This document shows, piece by piece, positions 49,109 to 58,068 of a stretch of DNA of 64,000 nt; positions within the stretch are counted from its first letter, which is position 1, and each line of letters opens with the position of its first letter. Source of the stretch: Allobosea sp. Root483D1. Lineage in GTDB: Bacteria > Pseudomonadota > Alphaproteobacteria > Rhizobiales > Beijerinckiaceae. Both the position numbers and the translations under genes were made by a program. The stretch is from contig NZ_LMJW01000001.1 of NCBI RefSeq assembly GCF_001429505.1, positions 1,118,606 through 1,182,605 of the forward strand, in the 5' to 3' direction. The notes beneath the pieces were generated by a model, which was given only the letters and a program-made list of their open reading frames with translations, did not search any database and was not told the DNA's origin.

Positions 49109-49741
49109 ATGACCTTGATCGACCTCTACACCTACCAGACCCCGAACGGCCACAAGGCCTCGATCATGCTCGAGGAAACCGGCCTGCCCTATGCCGTCAC
49201 CCTCATCGACATCGAGACCGGCGAGCAGCACCGGCCGAGCTTCCTGGCGCTCAATCCGAACAACAAGATCCCGGTCATCGTCGATCATGACAACGACCGG
49301 ACCGTCTTCGAATCCGGCGCGATCCTGCTCTATCTCGCGCAGCGTTCCGGCGTGCTGCAGCCGAATGGCCCGCTGGCCCTGAGCAAGACGCTGCAGTGGA
49401 GCTTCTTCCAGGCCGCGCATGTCGGACCGATGATCGGCCAGCTCTGGCATTTCAAGGTCTTCGCCAAGGAGCAGCTGCCCTATGCGATCGAGCGCTACGA
49501 GCGCGAGACCGCCCGCATCCTTGGTGTCCTCGACGGCGAGCTGGCGCTGCGGCCCTATCTGGTCGAGGCCAGCTACGGCATCGCCGACATCATGGTCTGG
49601 CCCTGGATCGACGCGCTGCCCAAGCTCGGCGTGAGCCTGACCGACACCCCTCATTTGCAGCGCTGGCACGAGACGATCGCTGCCCGCCCAGCGGTGCAGC
49701 GTGGCCTCGCCGTGCCGGCGCTCGAACACGTCGACGCCTGA
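49109..49741 (+). CDS. Glutathione S-transferase family protein (YfcG/YghU-like)
   Basis: 210 residues: an N-terminal thioredoxin-like GSH-binding domain (about 1-85, with [17 protein letters not shown] and NNKIPVIVD, then [11 protein letters not shown]) and an all-helical C-terminal domain (about 90-205). The TPNGHK opening is typical of the disulfide-reducing Nu class (YfcG). GGAG precedes the ATG at 49109; the frame opens 31 codons earlier without family sequence. First gene of an apparent three-gene unit with two small-molecule transporters. Confidence 0.88.
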   Translation: MTLIDLYTYQTPNGHKASIMLEETGLPYAVTLIDIETGEQHRPSFLALNPNNKIPVIVDHDNDRTVFESGAILLYLAQRSGVLQPNGPLALSKTLQWSFFQAAHVGPMIGQLWHFKVFAKEQLPYAIERYERETARILGVLDGELALRPYLVEASYGIADIMVWPWIDALPKLGVSLTDTPHLQRWHETIAARPAVQRGLAVPALEHVDA

Positions 49742-49770
49742 TCGCGCCCAGCTCGACAGGACCCTTCATC

Positions 49771-50694
49771 ATGGAAACCGTCTTCATCCCCCTCTCCCTT
49801 GCCGCCGGCGGCCTGCTGGCGGTGCAGGCCGGCGCCAACGCGCAATTGTCGAAGGCGACCGGCAGCCCCTTCGCCGCGACGACGATCCAGGTCGTCCTCG
49901 CCGCCATCCTCTTGCTGATCGTCGCGATCGCGACCGGCACGAGCGCCGCCTTCGGCGGGCTCATCGCCGTGCCGTGGTGGCACGCGATCGGCGGCGTCGC
50001 GACGGCGCTCTATGTCGCTTCGACCATCCTGGTCTTCCCGCGCCTCGGCGCGGTCGTCGCGGTCGGCCTGTTCATCGCCGGCCAGATGCTGGCCTCTCTC
50101 GGGCTCGACAGCTTCGGTGCACTCGGCGTTGCCCAGCAGACGCCCAGCCCTGCGACCCTGCTTGGCACGGCAGCCGTGCTGGTGGGCGTGATCGCGATCG
50201 TCTTCGGCCAGAAGGGCGCGACCAGGGAGCTCTCCGGCTCCAAGCTCGGCTGGATGCTGCTCGCCCTCATTGCCGGCGCGGTGCTGCCTGCCCAGGGCGC
50301 GATCAACGGCCTGCTGCGGCAGGATCTCGGCGCGCCCTTCGTCGTCGGCACGATCAGCTTCGTCGTCGCGACCCTGTCGATGATCGCGGTGCTGCTGGTG
50401 ACGCTGCTGCTGATGGACGGCGCCAGGCCGCAGCTCGGAGGCCTGAAGACCATGCCCTGGTGGGGCTGGATCGGTGCGGCCTGCGGCGCGACCTATGTCA
50501 CAACGGTGTTCACCGCGATCCCGGCAATCGGCACCGCCGCGACCGTCGGCCTGACCGTCGCCGGCCAGCAGATCGTCTCGCTCTTCGTCGATCGCCATGG
50601 CTGGTTCCGCCTGCCCCAGCGCGAGATTTCGGCCCTGCGTTTCGCCGGCGTCGCGATCCTTTTGATCGGCGTCGCCGCGATCAAGAGCTTCTGA
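49771..50694 (+). CDS. DMT family transporter with two YdcZ (DUF606) halves
   Basis: 307 residues and about ten membrane helices. Two similar halves (about 1-148 and 160-305), each starting [17 protein letters not shown] / [17 protein letters not shown], match the ~149-residue YdcZ family, so this is a tandem-duplicated, fused form. Function is not established; members belong to the drug/metabolite transporter superfamily. AGGA lies upstream of the ATG at 49771, 29 bases after the GST stop, so co-transcription is likely. Confidence 0.85.
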   Translation: METVFIPLSLAAGGLLAVQAGANAQLSKATGSPFAATTIQVVLAAILLLIVAIATGTSAAFGGLIAVPWWHAIGGVATALYVASTILVFPRLGAVVAVGLFIAGQMLASLGLDSFGALGVAQQTPSPATLLGTAAVLVGVIAIVFGQKGATRELSGSKLGWMLLALIAGAVLPAQGAINGLLRQDLGAPFVVGTISFVVATLSMIAVLLVTLLLMDGARPQLGGLKTMPWWGWIGAACGATYVTTVFTAIPAIGTAATVGLTVAGQQIVSLFVDRHGWFRLPQREISALRFAGVAILLIGVAAIKSF

Positions 50695-50729
50695 ACTTTG
50701 CCCGCCTCCCGCTTTTTCGGAGACATCCC

Positions 50730-51047
50730 ATGTCTTGGTTGCTGCTCACGGGAGCCGGACTGCTCGAGATCGTCTGGGCGATCGCGCTGAAGCAGGCCGG
50801 CGGCTTCACGCGGCTGTGGCCGAGCCTGATCGGCATCGTCTCGGCCGTCATCAGCTTCATCATGCTGTCGCTGGCGCTGAAGCAACTGCCTGTCGGCACC
50901 GCCTATGCGGTCTGGGTCGGCATCGGGGCGCTCGGCGTCGCCATTGTCGGCATCCTCGCCCTCGGCGAGAGCGCCTCGCCGGCGCGCCTTGGCTTGCTCG
51001 CGCTGATCCTGATCGGCGTCATCGGCCTCAAACTGGTCGAGGCCTGA
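50730..51047 (+). CDS. sugE: Small multidrug resistance protein, SugE/Gdx type
   Basis: 105 residues and four membrane helices, the usual SMR length. The essential Glu lies in [13 protein letters not shown] near residue 13, and GFTRLWPS near 25-32 is the signature of the SugE/Gdx branch, known as guanidinium exporters rather than broad drug pumps. CGGAGAC precedes the ATG. It follows the YdcZ-type gene by 35 bases. No guanidine riboswitch is recognisable upstream. It converges on the LysR gene, 5 bases apart. Confidence 0.9.
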   Translation: MSWLLLTGAGLLEIVWAIALKQAGGFTRLWPSLIGIVSAVISFIMLSLALKQLPVGTAYAVWVGIGALGVAIVGILALGESASPARLGLLALILIGVIGLKLVEA

Positions 51048-51052
51048 GCCTT

Positions 51053-51955
51053 TCAGGCGGCGGGCGCACCCTCACCCTCCAGCAAGGCGCGGCGCTTCCT
51101 GAAGGCGCCATAGGCGAAATCGGTGAAGGCGCGGACCCGTGCCGCGGCGCGCAGATCCTCATGGGTCAGGATCCACAAAGCCGTCTCCATCTCCGGGATC
51201 GGCCGGCGCACGCAAGTGAGGGCCGGCACGCTGTCGCCGAGATAGCAGGGCAGCGCCACCAGCCCGAGGCCGGCCACCGCCGCCTGCTGCATCGCCAATA
51301 GCGAATCGGCCCTGAGCACGATCTCGCTCTTGCCCAGTTTCGCCTGCATCCAGCGCGCCACCGAAGTGCCGGCGAGCGTGTCGTCAGTCCCGATCCAGCG
51401 ATGCGCGGCAAGATCGGCGTGATCGTGCCGCGCCAGATAGCTCGGGGCGGCGTAGATCGCGAAGGCGATCCTGCCGACCCGGCGCCCGACCAGCGTCACC
51501 GGCGGATTGTCCGCGGTCCGCAGCGCGACATCGGCATCGCGCTTGGTCAGGTTGAACATCAGGTTTGAGACGGCGACCTCGAGGGCGATGCCGGGATGGG
51601 CCGCGCCGAACTCGGCGAGGATCTCCGGCAGGATCGAGCCCATCAGCGTGTCGGTCGCGGTGATCCGGAGCGTGCCGGAGAGGCGCAGGTCCTGGCCCGC
51701 GATCCTGCGTTCAAGCTCGCTGACCGTGCCGGAGATGCTGCGCGCCGCGGCGACGAGCTCCTCGCCGCCGGCCGTCAGCACATAGCCGGTCGGCAGGCGC
51801 TCGAACAAACGCAGGCCCAATTGCTGCTCGAAAGCGGCGATACGCCGGAGCACGGTCGAATGGTTGACGCGCAATTGCCGCGCCGCGCCGGCGAGCGAGC
51901 CGGCCTCGGCGACGGCGAGGACATAGCGCAGGTCATCCCATTCGAGCGCGGCCAT
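51053..51955 (-). CDS. LysR family transcriptional regulator
   Basis: 300 residues. The winged HTH is at 1-65 (LRYVLAVAEAGSLAGAARQL then NHSTVLRRIAAFEQQLG); a periplasmic-binding-like effector domain is at about 90-290. The 'NHSTVLRRI' recognition helix is typical of the GcvA/YafC-like subgroup. It converges on the sugE unit and is not divergent from any gene it obviously controls: kdsD lies upstream on the same strand, 25 bases away. Confidence 0.9.
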   Translation of the reverse strand: MAALEWDDLRYVLAVAEAGSLAGAARQLRVNHSTVLRRIAAFEQQLGLRLFERLPTGYVLTAGGEELVAAARSISGTVSELERRIAGQDLRLSGTLRITATDTLMGSILPEILAEFGAAHPGIALEVAVSNLMFNLTKRDADVALRTADNPPVTLVGRRVGRIAFAIYAAPSYLARHDHADLAAHRWIGTDDTLAGTSVARWMQAKLGKSEIVLRADSLLAMQQAAVAGLGLVALPCYLGDSVPALTCVRRPIPEMETALWILTHEDLRAAARVRAFTDFAYGAFRKRRALLEGEGAPAA

Positions 51956-51980
51956 GAGCCCCCTCGCAAGGCGCTAAGCG

Positions 51981-52952
51981 TCAGGCGACGCCGAGTGCCA
52001 ACAGGTCATGGACATGGACGAGGCCGACCGGCTTGCCATCCGCATCGGCGACGATCAGCGCGGTGACGCGCAGCCGGTTGACCAGCTCCAGCGCCTCGGC
52101 GGTGAGCGCATCCGGCGCGATCCGGCGCGGCTCCCTCGTCATCACGTCGCGCGCCAACCGCCCGCCCCAGCCGGTGCCGAGCTTGCGGCGCAGATCGCCA
52201 TCGGTGACCACGCCGGTGAGCTTGCCGTCGGCATCGATGACAATGGCGCAGCCGAAGCCCTTGGCGGTGATCATCGCGACGACATCGGCCATCGCCGCAG
52301 TCTCGCCGACGACCGGCAGGCGCTCGCCAGAATGCATGATGGTCGCGACCGTCTTGAGCTGCGCGCCGAGCTTGCCGCCGGGATGGTAGACGTAGAAGTC
52401 CTGGCGCGAGAATCCCCGCGCCTCGAGCAGTGCGACCGCAAGCGCATCGCCAAGCGCCATCTGCATCGTCGTCGAGGTCGTCGGCGCGAGCCCGTTCGGG
52501 CAGGCCTCCTCGGCCTTGGGCAGGACGAGCGCGATATCGGCCTCGCGCCCGAGCGCACTGTCACGATTGGCGGTGATGGCTATCAGCCCGACCCGGAAGC
52601 GCCGGGTATAGCCGACGATCGCAGAGAGCTCGGCCGCCTCGCCCGACCAGGACAGGGCAACGACGACGTCCTCGGGCTGGACCATGCCGAGATCGCCATG
52701 ACTGGCCTCGGCCGGATGGACAAAATACGAGGGCGTGCCGGTCGAGGCGAGCGTCGCCACGATCTTCCTGGCGACATGGCCGGATTTGCCCATGCCGGTG
52801 ACGATCACCCGGCCAGAGGCGGCTCGGATCATCTCGACGGCGGCGGTGAAGGGCTCGGCGAGGCCATTGCCGATGGCCTCGTGCAAGGCGTCGAGCCCGG
52901 CGCGCTCGGTGGCGATGGTACGGAGGGCGGAGGCGCTGATGGTCGCGGTCAT
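51981..52952 (-). CDS. kdsD: KpsF/GutQ family D-arabinose-5-phosphate isomerase
   Basis: 323 residues. It converts ribulose 5-phosphate to arabinose 5-phosphate, the first step to the KDO of LPS. A SIS domain (about 30-180, GMGKSGHVARKIVATLASTGTPS in parts, HPAEASHGDLG) is followed by two CBS domains (about 205-320). The frame opens 13 codons earlier, but the ATG at 52952 (MTATISASAL) has GAGG upstream. Length is normal for KdsD. Confidence 0.92.
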   Translation of the reverse strand: MTATISASALRTIATERAGLDALHEAIGNGLAEPFTAAVEMIRAASGRVIVTGMGKSGHVARKIVATLASTGTPSYFVHPAEASHGDLGMVQPEDVVVALSWSGEAAELSAIVGYTRRFRVGLIAITANRDSALGREADIALVLPKAEEACPNGLAPTTSTTMQMALGDALAVALLEARGFSRQDFYVYHPGGKLGAQLKTVATIMHSGERLPVVGETAAMADVVAMITAKGFGCAIVIDADGKLTGVVTDGDLRRKLGTGWGGRLARDVMTREPRRIAPDALTAEALELVNRLRVTALIVADADGKPVGLVHVHDLLALGVA

Positions 52953-53013
52953 GGAGCGCGCCTCTAGCACGAGGCAGGCCCGCCTGACCACCGGTGGAGC
53001 TGCGTTGACGCAG

Positions 53014-53047
53014 CATTAACCCTCTTCGTTCTAACTCCATTAACCAT
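53014..53047. promoter_or_regulatory. CtrA-like half-sites upstream of the outer-membrane barrel gene
   Basis: CATTAACC occurs at 53014-53021 and 53038-53045, 24 bases apart; the second continues to TTAACCAT, the half-site form described for the alphaproteobacterial cell-cycle regulator CtrA. The full TTAA-N7-TTAA form is absent, so this is only suggestive. Confidence 0.3.
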
Positions 53048-53101
53048 GCGCGCCCTCCCGGCGCGGATGAGCCTTTGCCTCGCCGGAGCACCGTCGCGCC
53101 C

Positions 53102-54658
53102 GTGTCCCGTTTCGTCCAGATCTGCTGGCTGGCAGGCGTCGCAGGCTGCTGCGGCGTCGCCGGACTAACGGCCTGGCCAGAGCAGGCCTTCGCGCAGATG
53201 CAGCCCGCTGCCATGCCCACGCGCCCGCGCACGCCAGCCTTGCGGACCGGCACGCCCGATTATGTCGCGCAAAGGCAGAATTCCGCCTCGAACAACGTAT
53301 CAACCCTGCCGGAGGCCGCCGGCGAATCGATCGCCCCGCCCCCTGCCCGCTCCAGCGCGATCTCGCGCACGCAGCCCGCACGCGCCAGCCAGCCCATCCA
53401 GTCCTCGCGCCTGCGCGGCGTCACCCAGCGCGATATCCGCGCCCCGCAACCGACGATAACTGCGCTGCCGCCGCCGCTTCCGCCTGCGCCCGAACCGCGC
53501 AAGCGCAAGCGGCCGGAGGAAGACCCTTACGCGCCGCTCGGCCTGCGCCTCGGCAACGTCATCCTGCGCCCGGCGATCACCGGTTCGGTCGGCTATGACA
53601 GCAACCCCGGACGCGTCGCCGGGCCGAGCAAGGGCTCGCTGTTCACCCGCAGCGAGGGCGAGCTCGGCATCCAGTCCGACTGGAACGTGCACGAGCTCAC
53701 CGGCATGCTGCGCGGCGGCTACAGCCGCTATTACCGCGACGACAGCGCCTCGCGCCCGGATGCGGCGGGCAACATGTCCTTGCGTCTCGATGCGACGCGC
53801 GACACCCGCATCCTGCTGGAATCGCGGCTGCAACTCGATACGCAGCGCCCGGGCTCGCCCGACCTCTCGGCTGCCGTGCAGGGCCGGCCGATCACCTGGG
53901 CCTATGGCGCCGCGGCCGGCGTAACCCATGACTTCAACCGCCTGCAGCTGACACTGCGCGGCGCGGTTGACCGGCAGGACTACGAGGATGCCGATCTGAG
54001 CAATGGCCGCAAGCTCAGCCAGGCCGACCGCAACCAGACGCAATACGGCCTGCGCCTGCGCGCGGCCTATGAGGTGACGCCCGGCTTCAAGCCCTTCGTC
54101 CAGGCCGAGATCGACACCCGCCAGTTCGACGAGAAGGTCGATTCCAACGGCTATATGCGCTCCTCCGACGGCTATACCGCCCGCCTCGGCTCGAGCTTCG
54201 AGATCAGCCGCATGCTGACCGGCGAGGTCTCGGGCGGCTATCAGGACCGCAAATACGAGGATGGGCGCCTCAAGAACCTTCGCGGCTTCGTTGGCGATGC
54301 CGCGATCCTGTGGACGCCGACGCCGCTGACCACGGTGACGTCGCGCGGCACCGCCGAGCTCGGCGACACCACCATCGCCGGCTCCAGCGGCACCACGGCA
54401 CGGCGCGTCAATCTCGAAGTCGCGCATGCGCTGCGCCGAAACCTGACGGTCACAGGCTTCGCCAGCTATGGCCGCACCGAATATGATGGCCAGGACCTTC
54501 GCGAGGACCTGTCGACCATCGGCGCCAGGATCGAATACAAGCTGACCCGGACCTTCTCGGTCCGCGCCAGCTTCACCCATGAGCGCCTGAACTCGACCAA
54601 TCCCGGCTCGGACTACACCGCGAATGTCGCGCAGGTCGGCCTCCGGATGCAGTTCTAA
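53102..54658 (+). CDS. Outer membrane beta-barrel protein (BBP2-like)
   Basis: About 518 residues. A signal peptide (cut near QAFA-Q) precedes a long Pro/Arg-rich disordered region (about 30-140). A barrel of alternating strands with frequent Tyr/Asp/Arg turns and a C-terminal aromatic residue follows (last residue F, in VGLRMQF), as expected for Bam-dependent insertion. The pattern suggests the beta-barrel porin 2 group. The start is unsettled: GTG at 53102 gives the cleanest signal peptide, and TTG at 53075 is in the same frame. Function is unknown; surface or polysaccharide export roles occur in similar proteins. Confidence 0.78.
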   Translation: MSRFVQICWLAGVAGCCGVAGLTAWPEQAFAQMQPAAMPTRPRTPALRTGTPDYVAQRQNSASNNVSTLPEAAGESIAPPPARSSAISRTQPARASQPIQSSRLRGVTQRDIRAPQPTITALPPPLPPAPEPRKRKRPEEDPYAPLGLRLGNVILRPAITGSVGYDSNPGRVAGPSKGSLFTRSEGELGIQSDWNVHELTGMLRGGYSRYYRDDSASRPDAAGNMSLRLDATRDTRILLESRLQLDTQRPGSPDLSAAVQGRPITWAYGAAAGVTHDFNRLQLTLRGAVDRQDYEDADLSNGRKLSQADRNQTQYGLRLRAAYEVTPGFKPFVQAEIDTRQFDEKVDSNGYMRSSDGYTARLGSSFEISRMLTGEVSGGYQDRKYEDGRLKNLRGFVGDAAILWTPTPLTTVTSRGTAELGDTTIAGSSGTTARRVNLEVAHALRRNLTVTGFASYGRTEYDGQDLREDLSTIGARIEYKLTRTFSVRASFTHERLNSTNPGSDYTANVAQVGLRMQF

Positions 54659-54660
54659 GC

Positions 54661-54815
54661 GCCTGTTTGAAAACTCAGCCCTCATCCTGGCCCGCGATAT
54701 CGGCGTCTCGAAGGATGGTCCGGGTGTCTCTGGAGCCTCCCGGAGCATCCTTCGAGACGCCATTTCTGTCGAAATGGCTCCTCAGGATGAGGGCTGTGGG
54801 AGTTTCCAAACAGGC
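54661..54815. repeat. Large nested palindromic repeat after the barrel gene
   Basis: Nested inverted repeats with the same order on both sides: CCTGTTTG with CAAACAGG at the ends, CAGCCCTCATCCTG with CAGGATGAGGGCTG inside, and CGTCTCGAAGGATG with CATCCTTCGAGACG in the core. The whole 155 bases can fold into one long stem. It fills the space between the convergent barrel gene and the phn-cluster transferase and may terminate both. Confidence 0.75.
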
Positions 54816-54832
54816 TCTAAGGGCTCAGCGCA

Positions 54833-55453
54833 TCAGCCCTCGTATTTCTCCAGGAAGGCCTCGACCGGCAGCGCCCGAAAGTCGTCGAGCGCGGCGCGCA
54901 AGCCAGTGTGCTCCCAATCCCACCAGGCCAGCGCCTTCAGCCGCTCGGCGATATCCTCGGGGAAGCGGCGACGGACGATGCGAGCCGGGTTGCCGGCGAC
55001 GATGGTGTAATCCGGCACGTCCTTCGTCACCACCGCGCCGCCAGCGATCACAGCGCCGGTGCCCACATTGCGCCCGGCGAGCACGATCGCGCCATGGCCG
55101 ATCCAGACATCGTCGCCGATCACAACCGGTGTCGAGCGGCGCCAGTCGAAGAAGGCGGCATCGTCCTCAGCATCCTCGAAATAGGCGCTGGCGCGATAGG
55201 TGAAGTGCGCCTGGCTCGCCCGCTGCATCGGATGGTTGCCGGGATTGACGCGGGTAAGCGCCGCGATCGAACAGAATTTGCCGATCGTCGTGTAGATGAT
55301 GTTGGAATCGTTCACGACATAGGAATAGTCGCCGAGCGTCGACTCCACGAAGGCGGTGCGGGCGCCAATCTCGGTATAGCGGCCGAGCACGGCGTCGCGG
55401 ACATTCGCGGTCGGGTCGATCACGGGCTCGAGCCCGAGCTTCTTGCCTGCCAT
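54833..55453 (-). CDS. Phosphonate-cluster hexapeptide-repeat transferase (DapH/VatD type)
   Basis: 206-residue left-handed beta-helix acyltransferase. Hexapeptide repeats run through about 10-60 and 110-160 ([16 protein letters not shown] in part, [24 protein letters not shown]). A loop with His near residue 75 (NPGNHPMQR) is typical of xenobiotic acetyltransferases. Proteins of this type recur at the end of C-P lyase operons and are thought to acetylate a phosphonate or an intermediate; that role is not proven. The frame opens further upstream, but the ATG at 55453 ([10 protein letters not shown]) fits the family. It is the last gene of the phn lyase operon. Confidence 0.85.
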   Translation of the reverse strand: MAGKKLGLEPVIDPTANVRDAVLGRYTEIGARTAFVESTLGDYSYVVNDSNIIYTTIGKFCSIAALTRVNPGNHPMQRASQAHFTYRASAYFEDAEDDAAFFDWRRSTPVVIGDDVWIGHGAIVLAGRNVGTGAVIAGGAVVTKDVPDYTIVAGNPARIVRRRFPEDIAERLKALAWWDWEHTGLRAALDDFRALPVEAFLEKYEG

Positions 55454-55475
55454 GACGGGCTTCCTTGCGGGATGG

Positions 55476-56177
55476 TCAGCCGAGCGGGATGTTGTCGAGC
55501 AGCACGAAGCGGCTGCTGCGGCTCTGCTGTTTGAAGATGGCAACACGGTCGATGAGCACGGGGCCGGCCGGCAGCGCCTGCGCATGGGCCTTAATCAACG
55601 CCGCCTTGACCGGAGCGACCTCACCGTCCGGCAGCGAGCCGGTCAGCGTCATGTGGAAGCGGAAGGCGTCGTCGACATAAGGATAGCCATACGCTTCGAG
55701 ATAGGCGCGATGCGCCGGCGTCAGCGGGCTCTGCAGACGCCGCTGCAGGTCAACCGGCGAGAGCGGCGCCCGGAACGGCTCGAAGGCCTGGACGATGTCG
55801 AAGGCGAAGCGCTGCAGCGCCTCGCTCGGCTCGGAGGGGGTGAGAGCAATAAAGCGACCGAGCGCATTGACTGAGAGCCCGGCAAGCCGGACCGGCGATC
55901 GTCCAGCGACATAATTGCGCGCGAAGGCGCGCAGCGCGCCCTCGTTGCGGCCATTGGCGAGCTCGAACGGCGCCTTCAGCGTAGCGTGGAAGCCATAGCG
56001 GCGCGGCTCGGCGGTGACATCCGGCCAATCGAGCGCCTCGCAACCCGGCGGGACGGCGAAGTCGATGTCCGCGCCGGTGACGGCATCATAGCCCAGCGTC
56101 GCGCTGCCGAAGCGCCAGAGGGCGCTGTCGGCAGTGGGGGCGTAGTAGAGCGCGTAGCGCGGCGCGACCTCAATCAT
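55476..56177 (-). CDS. DUF1045 family protein, 2H phosphoesterase-like, of the phosphonate operon
   Basis: 233 residues with two HxTx motifs of the 2H phosphoesterase fold: FHATLKAPF near residue 63 and FHMTLTGS near 175. The 2H enzymes open cyclic phosphates or cut 2'-5' bonds. DUF1045 proteins are recurrent members of C-P lyase operons with unknown function. Here phnP (the cyclic ribose-phosphate phosphodiesterase) is absent from the cluster, so this is a candidate for that step (inference). It lies 7 bases after phnM and 22 before the transferase gene. Confidence 0.82.
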   Translation of the reverse strand: MIEVAPRYALYYAPTADSALWRFGSATLGYDAVTGADIDFAVPPGCEALDWPDVTAEPRRYGFHATLKAPFELANGRNEGALRAFARNYVAGRSPVRLAGLSVNALGRFIALTPSEPSEALQRFAFDIVQAFEPFRAPLSPVDLQRRLQSPLTPAHRAYLEAYGYPYVDDAFRFHMTLTGSLPDGEVAPVKAALIKAHAQALPAGPVLIDRVAIFKQQSRSSRFVLLDNIPLG

Positions 56178-56184
56178 GCTGCAC

Positions 56185-57324
56185 TCAGAAGGCCCGGCGT
56201 CCCTGCGACCAGACGGTGGCGATCACCGGTGTCGCGCCCAGCGGACGGAAGCGCACGATATCGGCGCGCAGTCCGGGCTTGAGATGGCCCCGATCCCTGA
56301 GGCCGAGGATGTCTGCGACCTTCCAGGTGACCTTGGCCATCGCCGCCGGCAGGGCGATGCCGTGCTTGTCGTTGAGCTTGAGCACGGCCTGCAGCAGGCT
56401 CGCCGGGACATAGTCGGAGGAGAGACCGTCGAGCAGGTCCTTCTCGGCCAGTTCGGCGACCGAGACGCCGCCGGAATGCGAGCCGCCGCGGACGACGTTG
56501 GGCGCACCGGCGATGGTGGCGAGGCCGCGCTGCTTGGCCGCCTCGGCAGCCTCGACCGTGGTCGGGAACTCCGAGATCACCGCGCCCGAGGCGATGCCGG
56601 CCTCGACATGCTCGACCGTGGTGTCGTCATGGGTCGCGATCGGGATGCCGCGCGCCTGGAACATCTCGACCACGGCGCTCCAGTTGCGGCCGACATTGGC
56701 CTGGCCCTCGCGCTGGCGGACGGTGACGTCCTCCTCGAACTCGGATTCGGTCTTGCCGTTGCCGAGCGCATAGGTGCGCAGGTGCGCGATGTCGCGCCAT
56801 TGCCGCTGGCCGGGCGTATGGTCCATCAGCGAGACCAACTGGACGAGGGCATCGTCCTGATAGGGCTCGATATCCCTGAGCAGGTCGGGGCTGGTCAGTT
56901 CGCAGCGCATATGGATGCGGTGGTCGATGCGGAAGACGCCCTCGGCGGTGCCGAGCCGGAGCGCATCCATCACATCGGCGAAGATGTCCTTGCGGTAGTC
57001 CTTGGCCGAGAAAGGCGTGCCGGCGCAGATCGCGTCATAGACGGTGGTGACGCCGGCGGCGGCCATCTGCGCATCATGGACGAGAGCTGCCGCGAGCCCG
57101 TTCGGCCAGAAGACCTTCGGGCGCGGCATGAAATGCTTTTCCATGTTGTCGGTGTGCATCTCGACGAGGCCGGGCGCGACATAGTCGCCCTGGACGTCGA
57201 TCGCTTCCGGCAGAGAGGATTTGCCCTGGTCTACCGAGCGGATGCCGCTCTCGTCGAAGGCGATCGTCCCGGTGACGACCTCGTCCTCGAGGATCAGGCG
57301 GGCATTGGTCAGGATGGTGGACAT
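56185..57324 (-). CDS. phnM: Alpha-D-ribose 1-methylphosphonate 5-triphosphate diphosphatase
   Basis: 379-residue amidohydrolase that removes diphosphate to give ribose 1-methylphosphonate 5-phosphate, the substrate of PhnJ. Metal ligands are visible in VEMHTDNMEKH near residue 55-65 and ATHDDTTVEHV near 235, and the C-terminal part has the family's GLRADIVRF. It overlaps the phnL stop by one base (TGATG). Confidence 0.95.
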   Translation of the reverse strand: MSTILTNARLILEDEVVTGTIAFDESGIRSVDQGKSSLPEAIDVQGDYVAPGLVEMHTDNMEKHFMPRPKVFWPNGLAAALVHDAQMAAAGVTTVYDAICAGTPFSAKDYRKDIFADVMDALRLGTAEGVFRIDHRIHMRCELTSPDLLRDIEPYQDDALVQLVSLMDHTPGQRQWRDIAHLRTYALGNGKTESEFEEDVTVRQREGQANVGRNWSAVVEMFQARGIPIATHDDTTVEHVEAGIASGAVISEFPTTVEAAEAAKQRGLATIAGAPNVVRGGSHSGGVSVAELAEKDLLDGLSSDYVPASLLQAVLKLNDKHGIALPAAMAKVTWKVADILGLRDRGHLKPGLRADIVRFRPLGATPVIATVWSQGRRAF

Positions 57325-58022
57325 CAGGCGGCCTTCCGGAAATCGGTGATGTCGAGATAGCGGGTCGCGACAGCCTCTCGCACGGCCTCGTCATGGAAGA
57401 TACCGACGATGGCGGAGCCCTGCTCGCGCGCCTCGGCGATCAGCTTGACCACGACATTGCGGTTGTTGGCGTCGAGCGAGGCCGTCGGCTCGTCGATCAG
57501 CATGATCGGCGAGGGATCGACGAAGGAGCGGGCGATGTTGACGCGCTGCTGCTCGCCGCCGGAGAAGGTCGCAGGCGCGAGGTCCCAGAGCCGCTGCGGC
57601 AGGTTGAGGCGCGCCAGCATGGTCTTGGCGCGCTCGCTCGCTTCCTCGGGCGAGGCGCCGCGAGCGAGCAGCGGATCGCGGACGATATCGAGCGCCGAGA
57701 CGCGCGGGATGACGCGCAGGAACTGCGAGACGAAGCCGAGCGTGCGGCGGCGGATGTCGAGCACTGTGCGCGGCACCGCCGAGACGATGTCGATGGGGCG
57801 GCCGGCATGGGTGATGGCGATGGTGCCGGAGGTCGGCCGGTAATTGCCGTATAGGATGCGCAGCAGACTCGACTTGCCGGCGCCCGAGGCACCGGCCAAG
57901 ACCAGGGCCTCGCCGGCTGCGACCGCAAAGTTGACGTTGTCGAACACCGGCAGGCGCACGCCGCCCTGATTGTGCAGGGTGAATTCCTTCGCGACGTTCT
58001 CGACGTGAATCATCGTGGTCAT
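57324..58022 (-). CDS. phnL: Phosphonate C-P lyase system protein PhnL
   Basis: 232-residue ABC-type ATPase of the C-P lyase machinery, needed with PhnGHI for the first step. Walker A GASGAGKSS is near residue 43, the signature FSGGEQQRVNIARSF near 150, and Walker B IMLIDEPTASLDA near 172. No membrane partner is needed; PhnK and PhnL associate with the soluble core complex. It lies 46 bases after phnK. Confidence 0.94.
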   Translation of the reverse strand: MTTMIHVENVAKEFTLHNQGGVRLPVFDNVNFAVAAGEALVLAGASGAGKSSLLRILYGNYRPTSGTIAITHAGRPIDIVSAVPRTVLDIRRRTLGFVSQFLRVIPRVSALDIVRDPLLARGASPEEASERAKTMLARLNLPQRLWDLAPATFSGGEQQRVNIARSFVDPSPIMLIDEPTASLDANNRNVVVKLIAEAREQGSAIVGIFHDEAVREAVATRYLDITDFRKAA

Positions 58023-58068
58023 GGTGTCAGTGCCTTGTGCCGGCGCGGTGACGAGGATGTGACGGCGC

